Shown: positions 1 through 8,964 of the stretch, one piece after another | Layout of the letters: every line of letters begins with the position of its first letter | How positions within the stretch are numbered: the stretch's first letter is position 1 | Source of the DNA: Bacteroidales bacterium | Lineage (GTDB): Bacteria > Bacteroidota > Bacteroidia > Bacteroidales > UBA932 | Assembly (NCBI GenBank): GCA_024401925.1 | Contig: JAKSKD010000010.1 | Span: 1-62,877 of the forward strand | Direction: 5' to 3' | Length of the DNA stretch: 62,877 nucleotides | The notes under the pieces: model-generated | Told to the model about the DNA's origin: nothing | Database searches by the model: none | The model's input: only the letters and a program-made list of their open reading frames with translations | Program-made: the position numbers and the translations under genes

Positions 1-2
1 AG

Positions 3-1652
3 GCAACAGAAAGTGCGTCTCTCGCCAAAGGAGGCTTCGACGGCGGTGACAACAACTTCACTGCGGCACATCTGCGTATGATTACGAAGGCTCCTTCCGA
101 TATCCGGAAGACAAACGTTTCACTGAACACCTTTCTTGCCAGCGTCGGAATGGAAGGCCCGATAGGAGATAAGTTCTCATATATTCTTTCCCTGCGATAC
201 TCCCCTTTGACTTTGGAATATCGCGCTGTACACAAATTACTTCCTGATTTAATCAACGGGCTGAACAATTTCTCGACCAACGTGGGAGATATCTATGCTA
301 AAGTGAGGTGGCAGATGGGGCCCCGCAGTTTTCTGGATGCATCATTCCTCGGCAGCCTTGACAGTTACGGGTTTGATGCTCCCGGGCAAATCCGTTCCGC
401 TCACGAAGAAATGGAATGGAGCAATGTGGTGGGGCTGTTGAGATTCAGACATTACAGGGATAATTTAAGGATTGAGCTGACTGCATCTGCAAACCGATAT
501 GGAAGTAGCCAGCAGCAGGACAAGGTTTTCCGAGATGTCCGTAACTGCCTTTCCCTGCACTCCCAATTGAATGAATACACCCTTTCCGGTAACATTCAGC
601 ACACACTTCCTAAAGGGCTTTCTTTAAGTGAAGGACTGAAGGTGCGCTTTGCACAATTTGCGCCCGGACAGGTGGCGGAGGAAAACAACATTACCAACAC
701 ATTGCTTTCGACCGTATGGGCGCAAGGTGAATATTCAGCTGGAGAGAGGCTGAAAATCAAGGCCGTGGCCCGAGGGCATTATTACCGTAATATGGCCGGG
801 GATTCAGGCGGCCGCTTTAACTTTGATGGCAGCCTCCTGGCTAAAGTTAATTTTACCGACTGGCTGTCCTTGGAATTGACCGGAGACAGGATGAAACAGT
901 ATTACCACACGCTGGAGGGAATGCCGGTAGGTTGGTCTTTGGATATGGTTGTGCCATCCGGGCAAAAAGTGGCACCTGAAACCGCTCTGCAGGGAAATGC
1001 CGGTCTGACGGCCATTGTAGGAAATCATACCATATCTCTTGGCGGTTTCTACAAAGCAATGGACGGTCTGATCTACTACAAATATGCCCAGACGTTGTTC
1101 AGCGGAGCTCTTGCCAATTGGGAAGACGACGTCGATTTCGGCAAAGGCACATCTTATGGCACGGAATTTCTATATGAATATCAGGGCAAGGACTTCTATC
1201 TGCGAACCGCCTATACACTTTCCAGAACAACCAGACACGATTTTGCCCAGACCAATAATGGCCAACCTTTCCACGCCCGTTTCGATCGTACACACGTACT
1301 GAACGCAACCGCTCAATGGAAGGGCATCAACGCCAGCTTCATCCTTCAAAGCGGGAACTGGGAGAATGGTGCGGCGGAGACTTATCCTGTCCAGCTCCCG
1401 GGCAAGGAGTGGTCGGCCAAATACTTCTCCGGTGTAAACAACTACAGGATGCCTACCGTCATACGTCTGGATCTTGGTTACCAGTTTGGCTTCAATACCG
1501 GCAAAGTCAATCACAAGGTTAACCTGGGCATATGTAATGTCACAAACCACTTCAACCCGTTTATGCTCTTCTTCGACACGGAAACTGAGTCCTGGAAGGA
1601 GATTGCCATTCTTCCGATTATGCCAAATTTCAGTTGGAGAATTGAATTCTGA
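3..1652 (+). CDS. TonB-dependent outer-membrane receptor, 5'-truncated by window edge
   Basis: This frame stays open back to base 3, so the gene starts before the window; about 549 codons are visible. The first internal ATG is at 78 but is not a credible start, because homologous sequence continues upstream of it. The product is the end of a plug domain followed by a long C-terminal beta-barrel rich in alternating aromatic/polar strands, ending in W-R-I-E-F with a terminal Phe as usual for outer-membrane barrels. The segment G-P-I-G-D-K-F-S followed by D-I-Y-A-K resembles the plug-barrel junction of Bacteroidota receptors of the carboxypeptidase-like/TonB class. Such proteins import siderophores, cobamides or oligosaccharides using TonB energy. 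The substrate cannot be told. It converges on the xylanase gene across a shared terminator. Confidence 0.85.
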   Translation, partial: ATESASLAKGGFDGGDNNFTAAHLRMITKAPSDIRKTNVSLNTFLASVGMEGPIGDKFSYILSLRYSPLTLEYRAVHKLLPDLINGLNNFSTNVGDIYAKVRWQMGPRSFLDASFLGSLDSYGFDAPGQIRSAHEEMEWSNVVGLLRFRHYRDNLRIELTASANRYGSSQQQDKVFRDVRNCLSLHSQLNEYTLSGNIQHTLPKGLSLSEGLKVRFAQFAPGQVAEENNITNTLLSTVWAQGEYSAGERLKIKAVARGHYYRNMAGDSGGRFNFDGSLLAKVNFTDWLSLELTGDRMKQYYHTLEGMPVGWSLDMVVPSGQKVAPETALQGNAGLTAIVGNHTISLGGFYKAMDGLIYYKYAQTLFSGALANWEDDVDFGKGTSYGTEFLYEYQGKDFYLRTAYTLSRTTRHDFAQTNNGQPFHARFDRTHVLNATAQWKGINASFILQSGNWENGAAETYPVQLPGKEWSAKYFSGVNNYRMPTVIRLDLGYQFGFNTGKVNHKVNLGICNVTNHFNPFMLFFDTETESWKEIAILPIMPNFSWRIEF

Positions 1653-1660
1653 TAAAAAAA

Positions 1661-1687
1661 GAAGGCGGCCGAAAATCAGCCGCCTTC
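1661..1687. terminator. bidirectional intrinsic terminator between convergent genes
   Basis: A perfect 9-bp inverted repeat (gaaggcggc / gccgccttc) with a 9-nt loop lies 8 bp after the receptor stop codon. It is flanked by seven A residues on the left and a T-rich run on the right, so it can terminate both the receptor (plus) and the xylanase (minus). Confidence 0.85.
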
Positions 1688-1709
1688 TTCTATCTGTTTT
1701 CAGGTTTTC

Positions 1710-3965
1710 CTATTTGAAAAGCATTGGTGCCATTTCATAGAGGCAACGTCTCCAAGTAAGGAATTCGTGTGCTGTTCCCTCGGATACATAACCCTTTGCA
1801 TTATATCCGGCAGCCTTGAGAGCCGCAGCAGACTTGTTGATCTGATCAGGACTTTCCTTGCTTCCGCAACCGAGGAAGATTCCCTTTACATCCTTGATAT
1901 CCTTGAGTTCCTCCGGTGTGTAAACACCACCGCTGAGGAGTCCGTAGTAACCGAATACTTCCGGACGGTTAAGGGTAATGGTGTGGGTCTCCATTCCGCC
2001 CATTGACAAGCCGGCCATAGCACGATGTGCCTTGTCAGCCTTTGTGCGGTAGTGTGAGTCGATATAAGGGATAAGTTCATCAACGAGAACTGTTTCAAAT
2101 CCGTTATTCATCATACTTGCCAAAGGATTGCCAGCCGGACGACGTGGCGCCGGTGCAGGTGTGCCTTCTGCTTTTTCAGCGCCCTCTGCCTTTGCAGGAG
2201 CTGCAGGTCTTGGCATCTGGCCAGGACGGAATCCTTCATTGGTCATACCGTAGGTCATAACTACGATAAATGGTTCAATGAGGCCGTCAGCAATCATATT
2301 ATCCATAATGAGGTTGGCGTGGCCCTGATTTGACCAAGCATATTCATTCTCACCCCATCCGTGCTGCAGATAAAGAACCGGATATTTGGTCTTCTTTGAA
2401 GCATCGTAGGTAGGAGGTGTGTAAACGAATGCACGACGAAGCTGACTTGTGCTTTCTGACCAGAAGAGAACCTGCTCCACGTTTCCGTGAGGGATATTTC
2501 TTTCTGCGTAGAATGCCTGATCGTGTGCAGGAATCTCAATACCGCTCTCCCAACGGGTTGAACCGTAGTAGTTATTGGTACCCGGGTCGTTTACAACGCC
2601 ACCATCAATTGTGAGATGATAGTAATGGAAGCCCTCATCCATAGGACCGGCGGTGGTTCCTGTCCAGAAACCGTCTGCATCCTTGTGGAGAACTGTTCCA
2701 CCCTGTCCGCCAAGTCCGAGACTTACGATAACTGAAGTCGCCTTAGGAGCCTCAACGCGGAAGCGTGCATATCCCTGAGAGTTAACCATAGGATACTGCT
2801 GACCAGGCTGGTTCTTGCTTGAAGGAACGAAATCTTCCTTAATCTCGGCATTATCGAGTGCAGGATTAAATTTCTTGACTGCAGTATAAGCTCTCTTCGG
2901 CTTGAGATTAGCATCGAAAAGAAGAGGATAGTTGTTTGTACCAAGCCATGAATCAGCATCGGAAACATTCCAGAAGTTTACAAGATCAACCTTTCCTGCA
3001 CCTGTACCGCTTGCGTGTTTGCGAAGTACTTTGAAGAGGTTCTCATACTGATCCTGCTGCAGAGTCTGCTCCCAAGAAGAAACATTGGCATTTCCCTGAC
3101 GGAAACGAAGACCGCCGCCCATATCCTCATTGATACGGATGTCAAGCTCAGTGATGTGGATATGATCAACGATTGATTCGTATTTGGTGATGGCAGCATC
3201 AATGTTCTCAGCACTAGGGCTGTAAACATTGTAGTGTGCCTGCATACCGATACCGTCAACACGTGCACCAGCTTCCTTAAGTCTCTTGACAAGCTCATAA
3301 ATACGCTGGCTCTTCTCAGGCTCGGCATCATTATAGTCATTGTAGAAAAGGAGAGCGTTAGGTGCATACTTTGCAGCATACTCGAAAGCCTTTACAAGGA
3401 ATTCCTCACCGGCGATCTGGAACATAGGTGACTGACGCATAGGAGACTGTCCAGGCCAAACAGGGCTGTCCTGAACTGCCTCATTTACAACATCCCAAGC
3501 GTAAACATCAGGATAACGCTCACAGATAGCCTTGATGTGATGCTCCATATTCTCAAAGAGTTTCTCCTTTGATACAAGGTTGCCCTTCTCGTCCTGGTAC
3601 ATCCATCTGCCAATCTGGCTATGCCACATAAGGGTATGGCCGCGCATCTTGATACCGTTGTCTTTGGCGAACTGGTAGATTTTGTCTGCATTCTCCCAGT
3701 TGAAAACGCCATACTCAGGCTCTGTAGGCTGAGGTTTCATATCGTTCTCAGCAGTGATGCTGTTGAATTCTCTCTTGACAACAGCAATCTGAGCAGGATC
3801 AGAAATATTTCTCTGATTTACTGCAACTCCAATCATAAAGTAATCCTTGTAGGCGTCCTTCATACCATCAGTCGGTTCCGGCTGTGGCATAGGGCCGAAC
3901 TGAGCCCACACGGAAATAGCTCCGATCAACAGGAAGCTAAATACGGTTAAAAGTTTTTTTCTCAT
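1710..3965 (-). CDS. bifunctional GH10 endo-xylanase / CE1 feruloyl esterase, secreted
   Basis: A 751-residue exported enzyme with two catalytic modules. A signal peptide (about 1-21) precedes a GH10 barrel (about 35-370) with acid/base Glu162 in W-D-V-V-N-E and nucleophile Glu273 in I-T-E-L-D. A beta-sandwich resembling the N-terminal domain of CE1 esterases follows (about 390-480), then an alpha/beta-hydrolase (about 500-750) with Ser654 in G-L-S-M-G-G and a probable catalytic His733 in T-A-H-E-F. A Pro/Ala-rich insert (about 583-612) interrupts the esterase. GH10 cleaves the xylan backbone, and CE1 removes ferulate or acetate side groups. The same order is known from Prevotella Xyn10D-Fae1A. 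The gene lies 27 bp downstream of the M16 protease gene and may be co-transcribed with it. Periplasmic or surface location is inferred. Confidence 0.93.
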   Translation of the reverse strand: MRKKLLTVFSFLLIGAISVWAQFGPMPQPEPTDGMKDAYKDYFMIGVAVNQRNISDPAQIAVVKREFNSITAENDMKPQPTEPEYGVFNWENADKIYQFAKDNGIKMRGHTLMWHSQIGRWMYQDEKGNLVSKEKLFENMEHHIKAICERYPDVYAWDVVNEAVQDSPVWPGQSPMRQSPMFQIAGEEFLVKAFEYAAKYAPNALLFYNDYNDAEPEKSQRIYELVKRLKEAGARVDGIGMQAHYNVYSPSAENIDAAITKYESIVDHIHITELDIRINEDMGGGLRFRQGNANVSSWEQTLQQDQYENLFKVLRKHASGTGAGKVDLVNFWNVSDADSWLGTNNYPLLFDANLKPKRAYTAVKKFNPALDNAEIKEDFVPSSKNQPGQQYPMVNSQGYARFRVEAPKATSVIVSLGLGGQGGTVLHKDADGFWTGTTAGPMDEGFHYYHLTIDGGVVNDPGTNNYYGSTRWESGIEIPAHDQAFYAERNIPHGNVEQVLFWSESTSQLRRAFVYTPPTYDASKKTKYPVLYLQHGWGENEYAWSNQGHANLIMDNMIADGLIEPFIVVMTYGMTNEGFRPGQMPRPAAPAKAEGAEKAEGTPAPAPRRPAGNPLASMMNNGFETVLVDELIPYIDSHYRTKADKAHRAMAGLSMGGMETHTITLNRPEVFGYYGLLSGGVYTPEELKDIKDVKGIFLGCGSKESPDQINKSAAALKAAGYNAKGYVSEGTAHEFLTWRRCLYEMAPMLFK

Positions 3966-3992
3966 AAAAAAATAGTGTTAGGGTTAAATTGA

Positions 3993-6815
3993 TTATTCTG
4001 TGAGATCCTCAGGGAGCATCACGACCGTAGTGCGGTTGTTCTGCTTGAGGAGCACGTTGTTAACGAAGTCCTTCAGGTCATCTGAAGTGATTGACTGAAC
4101 GGTCTCGACAGCACCGGTGTGGGTGTCATAGCCCCAAAGTACCTTGCTTGCAATGGCGTTCTGCCAATACCCGTTCTTGCGGAAATTATCCTCACGCTGC
4201 TTTGCGACAAACGAACGTACCTTGCCAAGTTCTTCCTCGGTGACTCCGTCAGCCGCGATATCCTTGACACCCTTTTCCATAAGGCCGAGTACCTCGTCAC
4301 AAAGAGCAGGAGTGAACGGGCAAATCACCTGAATCATATAGTCCTCACGTGAGCCAAAGCTTGTTGAGCCCTGGGCGCTTACTGAATAAGCCATTCCGCC
4401 ATCCTCACGGATAGACTTGAGATATCTCTGATCGAGGATGCTTCCGACAGCGTTCACTACCTGAAGATTCTTCTGGCTGAACGGCAGGACTCCAGACCAA
4501 AGTTGCACGATGTAAGCCTGAGGGGTTTCCATCGAGCGGGTGAAGCGGTTTTCTACGACACCCTCGCGAGGATAAACGTTCCAATCAACGAAAGTCTCTC
4601 TCTTCTTTGCCTTCTGGAGAGGAGCGATATACTGCTCTACAAATGCCTTGAGGGTATCCTTGTCGAAACTTCCAGTGAAGAAGAAGTCAAAATCTCCGGC
4701 TGTTGAGAACCTGTCCTTGTAGATAGCCTTGATGCGGTCATAGCTGATGTTATCAAGGTCTGCAAGTTCCAGATTCTTCACACGCGGGTGGTTGTTATAA
4801 ACAGTTGTCTGGATAGAGTCGTTGAGGGCTTTTGTAGGCACCTTCTCTGCATTTTCGAGCTGGACGCGGTAGATTGACATGATGTTGTCGAATGCAGCCT
4901 GGTCGTCACGCTCCGAAGTGAAGCCAAGATAGATAAGTTCAAAGAGGGTACGGAGGTCCTTAGGTGTTGACTGACCACTTACAGTCTCTAGTGTCTGTGC
5001 AAGACCGACGCTGAGGGAAACCTGCTTGCCGGCAAGAGCTTTCTGGAGCTCTACGGAATTGAAGTTGCCGAGACCTGATGAATTGATGACGTCAGGAAGA
5101 ATCTGTGCATTGAGGAGGTCTTCCTGTGCGATGAGAGAATAACCACCTTTGCTCCTTGCGGACATAAGGATTTCAGAGTCATTGAAATCTGTCTGCTTGA
5201 AATAGACGTTTGCTCCGTTGGCAAGAGTCCACTTAGTATAGCCGAAGTCTGCAGGAGTCTCTTTCTTGATCTTTCCAGGCTTAGGAAGCTGAGCGATGAG
5301 AGGCTCATCCTTAACATTGTCAACATAAGCTTCGAGCTCAGCATTCTTGCCGGCCTCGACGGCTGCCTTAACATGCTCAACCTCAGGAACTGCCACGCCT
5401 TCCTTCTCAGGGAAGAGTGCGAGGACGATCATATTCTTCGAATAGTCCTCGGTAACCTGCTTGATTATCTCGTTGAATGTAGCTGCAGGAAGCTGCGGAG
5501 CATACATCTTATAAACATTGTACTCTGTATCGATGTCAGGTATGGCGATGTTGTCAAGGAAATGACGTACATACTGGTCTACATAGAACGAATTCCTCTG
5601 CTTGTTGCGGTTGTCGTAGATCCTCTCGATGGAACTCATGAACTCCTCGCGTGCTCGGATGACCTCGGTCTCATTGAAACCGAAACGGCGCGCCCTTTCA
5701 AGCTCGGTGACCGCAGCCTGTATAGCGGCCTCATTCTGACCAGGCTTCGGAAGCACTGCGAGTTCGAATGAATCCATAGTCTTTGAGAGGAGGAATGTTC
5801 CATAGCCGAACTGAGCTACTACGAACGGGCAGTCAGGCTTCTGGCTGAGTTCGTTGAAACGTGCGTTCATACAAGAAGATACCACATAGGTCATATAGTC
5901 GTTCACGAGACGGAGAACGGTATTGTTCATCTCGAGAGGCATAGGCTCGCTCTTGAAGAACAGCTCTATCATCACACTCTGGAGCTCAGGGTCTTTGTCA
6001 ACCACATAGATTCCTTCCTCATTGTCAGGAACCGGATAGAACTCGTATGGAGCAGGGTTCTCAGGCATCTGGATAGGGCCGAAGATATCCTTGATCTTCG
6101 ACTCGATGCTGTCCACGTCAATGTCGCCGACGATAACTATACCCTGGAGGTCCGGGCGGTACCATTTCTCATAGTAAGCACGAAGAACTTCTGGTGGAAA
6201 GTTGTCCACAACCTCCATAAGGCCGATAGGCATACGGTATCCGTACTTTGATCCAGGATAGATTTCAGGGAGACGGCGCTCGAGGATACGCTGTGTGGCG
6301 CTTGAACGCATTCTCCACTCCTCGTGTATCACACCCCTTTCCTTCTCAATCTCCGATTCCTCGAGAAGAAGGCCGTCAGCCCAATCGTGAAGAATAAGAA
6401 GGCAACTGTCGATATTGGACTCCGTTACAGGTATGTCGTCGATATTGTAAACTGTTTCATCAGTTGATGTGTAGGCATTAAGGTTCTCACCGAACTTGAC
6501 TCCGATGCTCTCGCAATACTTGATGAGCTGGCCGTCGCCAGGGAAATTCACTGATCCGTTGAAGCACATATGCTCCAGGAAATGCGCAAGTCCCCTCTGG
6601 GAATCATCCTCCTGTACGGAGCCGACTTTCTGGGCAATATAGAAATTGACCAGTCCCTTAGGTTCTTCATTGTGCCTGATGTAATATGTCAGGCCATTGT
6701 CCAGCTTGCCGTAGCGGACAGCCGGATCGATCGGAAGCTCGGGCACCTGCTGTTGTGCGTTTCCGATGAATACAGCGCAAAGGAGCGCCGAAACCAACAA
6801 TACTAATTTCTTCAT
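3993..6815 (-). CDS. M16-family (pitrilysin/insulinase) zinc peptidase, exported
   Basis: A 940-residue protein with a signal peptide (about 1-20). The inverted zinc motif H-F-L-E-H (His78, Glu81, His82) is followed by a downstream acidic region (H-E-E-W-R), as in active M16 peptidases. The length fits the two-repeat single-chain form: an active N-terminal half and a C-terminal half without the HxxEH motif. These enzymes degrade peptides in a closed chamber; in Bacteroidota they are usually periplasmic. It lies 27 bp upstream of the xylanase gene in the same direction. The natural substrate is unknown. The start is set by the signal peptide. Confidence 0.92.
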   Translation of the reverse strand: MKKLVLLVSALLCAVFIGNAQQQVPELPIDPAVRYGKLDNGLTYYIRHNEEPKGLVNFYIAQKVGSVQEDDSQRGLAHFLEHMCFNGSVNFPGDGQLIKYCESIGVKFGENLNAYTSTDETVYNIDDIPVTESNIDSCLLILHDWADGLLLEESEIEKERGVIHEEWRMRSSATQRILERRLPEIYPGSKYGYRMPIGLMEVVDNFPPEVLRAYYEKWYRPDLQGIVIVGDIDVDSIESKIKDIFGPIQMPENPAPYEFYPVPDNEEGIYVVDKDPELQSVMIELFFKSEPMPLEMNNTVLRLVNDYMTYVVSSCMNARFNELSQKPDCPFVVAQFGYGTFLLSKTMDSFELAVLPKPGQNEAAIQAAVTELERARRFGFNETEVIRAREEFMSSIERIYDNRNKQRNSFYVDQYVRHFLDNIAIPDIDTEYNVYKMYAPQLPAATFNEIIKQVTEDYSKNMIVLALFPEKEGVAVPEVEHVKAAVEAGKNAELEAYVDNVKDEPLIAQLPKPGKIKKETPADFGYTKWTLANGANVYFKQTDFNDSEILMSARSKGGYSLIAQEDLLNAQILPDVINSSGLGNFNSVELQKALAGKQVSLSVGLAQTLETVSGQSTPKDLRTLFELIYLGFTSERDDQAAFDNIMSIYRVQLENAEKVPTKALNDSIQTTVYNNHPRVKNLELADLDNISYDRIKAIYKDRFSTAGDFDFFFTGSFDKDTLKAFVEQYIAPLQKAKKRETFVDWNVYPREGVVENRFTRSMETPQAYIVQLWSGVLPFSQKNLQVVNAVGSILDQRYLKSIREDGGMAYSVSAQGSTSFGSREDYMIQVICPFTPALCDEVLGLMEKGVKDIAADGVTEEELGKVRSFVAKQREDNFRKNGYWQNAIASKVLWGYDTHTGAVETVQSITSDDLKDFVNNVLLKQNNRTTVVMLPEDLTE

Positions 6816-6884
6816 ATGTATTAGATTTGATACAATGATTAGACTCTATTTCTGATGAAGGACTACAAACTGTTTCAAAATACA

Positions 6885-6920
6885 ATGGAGGAATCGGATA
6901 CTGTGCACCGATTCCTCCAT
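6885..6920 (-). terminator. intrinsic terminator of malate dehydrogenase
   Basis: A perfect 13-bp inverted repeat (arms 6885-6897 and 6908-6920, 10-nt loop) lies 38 bp beyond the mdh stop. On the minus strand it is followed by a T-rich stretch. Confidence 0.8.
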
Positions 6921-6958
6921 CAATATTTGTTCCGATTAAGAATTTGTCAAAACAGATT

Positions 6959-7951
6959 CTAAAGATTCGGATTTGATTTTTTCCAGTCTGCGATAGGAGG
7001 AACGATTCCGAGGCTGATGATTTCTTCGCGCATCTTGCAGAGGTGCTCGTAAGAAGCCTGGAGGTCAGCCATTTCCTGTGCCGTTCCCTGAGGAGCTGTG
7101 AAATGTACACCTGAAGCGTCGATAACTGTAGGCATAGCCATCATCACATTCTTGTAGCCGCATTTGTCGCAGTTTACGTAGCAACCTGCAGGCCAGGTAA
7201 ACTTGTCACCGCCCATAGCTGCTTCGATCATCTTGACTGCCTGATATGCAGGGCTCTGGAATGAGCTGCGTCCGCGGAGTTTGATGATGTTGGAGCCACC
7301 CTGGATTGTGTTATGCTTGATCTCCGCCCATTTTTCTTCTGAGAGCTTGCAATCAGCAAGAGGCTTGCCGTCTATCTTTGCATTTGAAGCGAAAACTGCC
7401 ATTGCCTCACCGTGTCCGCCATATGTGTAAGCACCGGTAACCTTGCTCTGCTGTACTCCGAACTCAGTTGCAAGAGCCTCCTGGAGACGTGTTGAATCGA
7501 GGGCAGCAAGGGATGTGAGCTGCTCAGGTTTAAGTCCGGAATGGATGAGTGCTGTGAGTGCAGTAACGTCAGCAGGGTTGAAGATTACTACAACGTGCTT
7601 TACATCAGGACAATATTTCTTGATGAGGTCACCGAATTCAGCTGCAATCTGGCAGTTGCCTTTAAGAAGGTCTTCACGGGTCATACCATCCTTACGAGGA
7701 GCGCCACCTGAAGAAATGATATACTTCGCACCTGTGAAAGCAACCTCAGGATCAACTGTCCAAGTAACGTTTGCACCTTCAAATGCACAATGGTAGATTT
7801 CCTCTGCGACACCGTGTACGCCCGGCTCGAAAATGTCGTAAAGACAAATGTTAGGAGTAAGACCAAGCATAAGGGCTGTCTGCGCCATGTTTGAACCGAT
7901 CATTCCGCCGGCTCCGACAATTACAAGTTTTTCGTCTGTCAAATATTTCAT
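6959..7951 (-). CDS. mdh: malate dehydrogenase
   Basis: A 330-residue NAD-dependent dehydrogenase of the lactate/malate family. The N-terminal Rossmann motif is V-G-A-G-G-M-I-G, and S-S-G-G-A-P-R-K-D-G-M carries the mobile-loop Arg residues that bind the dicarboxylate. N-P-A-D-V and the G-A-Y-T-Y-G-G-H-G segment with the catalytic His match the family. It interconverts malate and oxaloacetate; in fermentative Bacteroidales it serves the reductive fumarate/succinate branch. It is a single-gene unit with its own terminator downstream and a TATCTTTG -7 box upstream. The C-terminal third differs from classical mdh, as is usual in Bacteroidales, but the motifs are intact. Confidence 0.93.
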   Translation of the reverse strand: MKYLTDEKLVIVGAGGMIGSNMAQTALMLGLTPNICLYDIFEPGVHGVAEEIYHCAFEGANVTWTVDPEVAFTGAKYIISSGGAPRKDGMTREDLLKGNCQIAAEFGDLIKKYCPDVKHVVVIFNPADVTALTALIHSGLKPEQLTSLAALDSTRLQEALATEFGVQQSKVTGAYTYGGHGEAMAVFASNAKIDGKPLADCKLSEEKWAEIKHNTIQGGSNIIKLRGRSSFQSPAYQAVKMIEAAMGGDKFTWPAGCYVNCDKCGYKNVMMAMPTVIDASGVHFTAPQGTAQEMADLQASYEHLCKMREEIISLGIVPPIADWKKSNPNL

Positions 7952-7996
7952 ATCAATAATGATTTTGGTTTACTATCAACTTTTTATGAGCGACCA

Positions 7997-8004
7997 CAAA
8001 GATA
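7997..8004 (-). promoter_or_regulatory. -7 promoter box for mdh
   Basis: The minus strand reads TATCTTTG, matching the Bacteroidota -7 consensus TAnnTTTG, 46 bp upstream of the mdh start. No convincing -33 TTTG was found at the expected distance. It lies back to back with the promoter of the phosphopantetheinyl transferase gene. Confidence 0.6.
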
Positions 8005-8016
8005 CTCCTTTTTTCT

Positions 8017-8045
8017 TTTGAATACGAAGAAATTCACTATATTTG
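8017..8045 (+). promoter_or_regulatory. -33/-7 promoter for phosphopantetheinyl transferase
   Basis: TTTG at 8017-8020 and TATATTTG at 8038-8045 with a 17-nt spacer. The -7 box covers the in-frame TTG at 8043, which rules out that codon as the start and supports ATG at 8064. Confidence 0.7.
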
Positions 8046-8063
8046 CAAAGTTATATCAATTAT

Positions 8064-8711
8064 ATGGCTTTATTTTTGACAAAAGACCTCGACGACCCCG
8101 CGCACTCGCGCTTGGGAGTGTGGCAAATTACTGAAAGCGAGGAAGAGCTTCGCAATCAAACGTCTATTCCTACCGACGAACTGGAGGAAATTTCTTATAT
8201 AAAAAGTGAATCTCTGCGCAAGCAGAAACTGGCAGTCAGGGCATTGCTGGATGCAATGTTCGAGGATAAGGTGTATCTCAGCCACCACGACAACGGCAAA
8301 CCATACATCGAGAACTGCGTCACCAACATCAGCATTACACATACGGACAAGTATGTGGCCATTATCCTGAATGACAACGAAGATGTAGGCATAGATATCG
8401 AGTCACTTGACAGGGATTTCTCCGCAGTGGAGAAGAAAGCCCTCTCGGAGGATGAGATCGATGACCTGGAAGATGACGAGAAGAGAAATGAGCAGCTAGC
8501 AATCTATTGGTGCGCAAAGGAAGCCATCTTCAAAATGATGGGGCAATACCAAGTGGATTTCGCTGAGCAGATTGAGATCGACCGCTTCCGTCCGAAGAAT
8601 GACGGGGAGCTTGAAGCCACATTCGTAGACAAGGACGGATTCGAAGAGGAGTTGAATCTGGAGTACCTCACATTCGACCGTCACGTCCTTGTATGGGTGA
8701 TTGGAGGGTAG
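8064..8711 (+). CDS. 4'-phosphopantetheinyl transferase superfamily protein
   Basis: A 215-residue Sfp-type transferase that moves 4'-phosphopantetheine from CoA to a serine of carrier proteins. Two signature motifs are present: V-G-I-D-I-E (108-113, Asp and Glu for Mg) and W-C-A-K-E-A-I-F-K (149-157). The reading frame extends upstream to a TTG at 8043, but that codon lies in the -7 box, so ATG 8064 is chosen. The gene stands alone, divergent from mdh, and ends at a strong terminator. It is the only transferase of this kind in the window and is a candidate to activate the carrier domains of the NRPS cluster 17 kb away, besides fatty-acid ACP. That link is inference. Confidence 0.9.
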   Translation: MALFLTKDLDDPAHSRLGVWQITESEEELRNQTSIPTDELEEISYIKSESLRKQKLAVRALLDAMFEDKVYLSHHDNGKPYIENCVTNISITHTDKYVAIILNDNEDVGIDIESLDRDFSAVEKKALSEDEIDDLEDDEKRNEQLAIYWCAKEAIFKMMGQYQVDFAEQIEIDRFRPKNDGELEATFVDKDGFEEELNLEYLTFDRHVLVWVIGG

Positions 8712-8783
8712 GTCCCCAACTTATCAACAGCCGTGTAACAAAATAGTTTCTATTTTGAATAATTCTAAATAAGACTACGCCAT

Positions 8784-8817
8784 AAATACCTGTTAAACAA
8801 TGATTTAACAGGTATTT
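8784..8817 (+). terminator. intrinsic terminator after phosphopantetheinyl transferase
   Basis: A perfect 14-bp inverted repeat (arms 8784-8797 and 8804-8817) with a 6-nt loop, followed by a T-rich sequence, about 70 bp beyond the stop codon. Confidence 0.8.
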
Positions 8818-8875
8818 TCGTCTATTGTTGATAACTTTTTTAGGTTTATTTCTGCAAACTAGGAAGTAAATCATT

Positions 8876-8914
8876 TATATTTGCAATCACACAGGAGGAT
8901 TATCACTCCTGTGT
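8876..8914 (+). promoter_or_regulatory. nrdD promoter with stem-loop at the predicted transcript 5' end
   Basis: A TATATTTG -7 box at 8876-8883 predicts initiation near 8889. A perfect 9-bp inverted repeat (acacaggag / ctcctgtgt, arms 8889-8897 and 8906-8914, 8-nt loop) begins exactly there and is followed by five T residues counting the last arm base. The nrdD ATG is at 8965. It may be a 5'-protective hairpin, an attenuator, or a DNA operator. I do not recognise it as a known NrdR box. Confidence 0.6.
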
Positions 8915-8964
8915 TTTTCGACACCTTGTGCCGAAATGAATTTTGCAACAAAAATTAGCTCTAT

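Noticed and set aside
8043-8063. TTG start giving seven extra residues to the phosphopantetheinyl transferase
   Set aside because: The codon lies in the -7 box TATATTTG; ATG 8064 is a better start.
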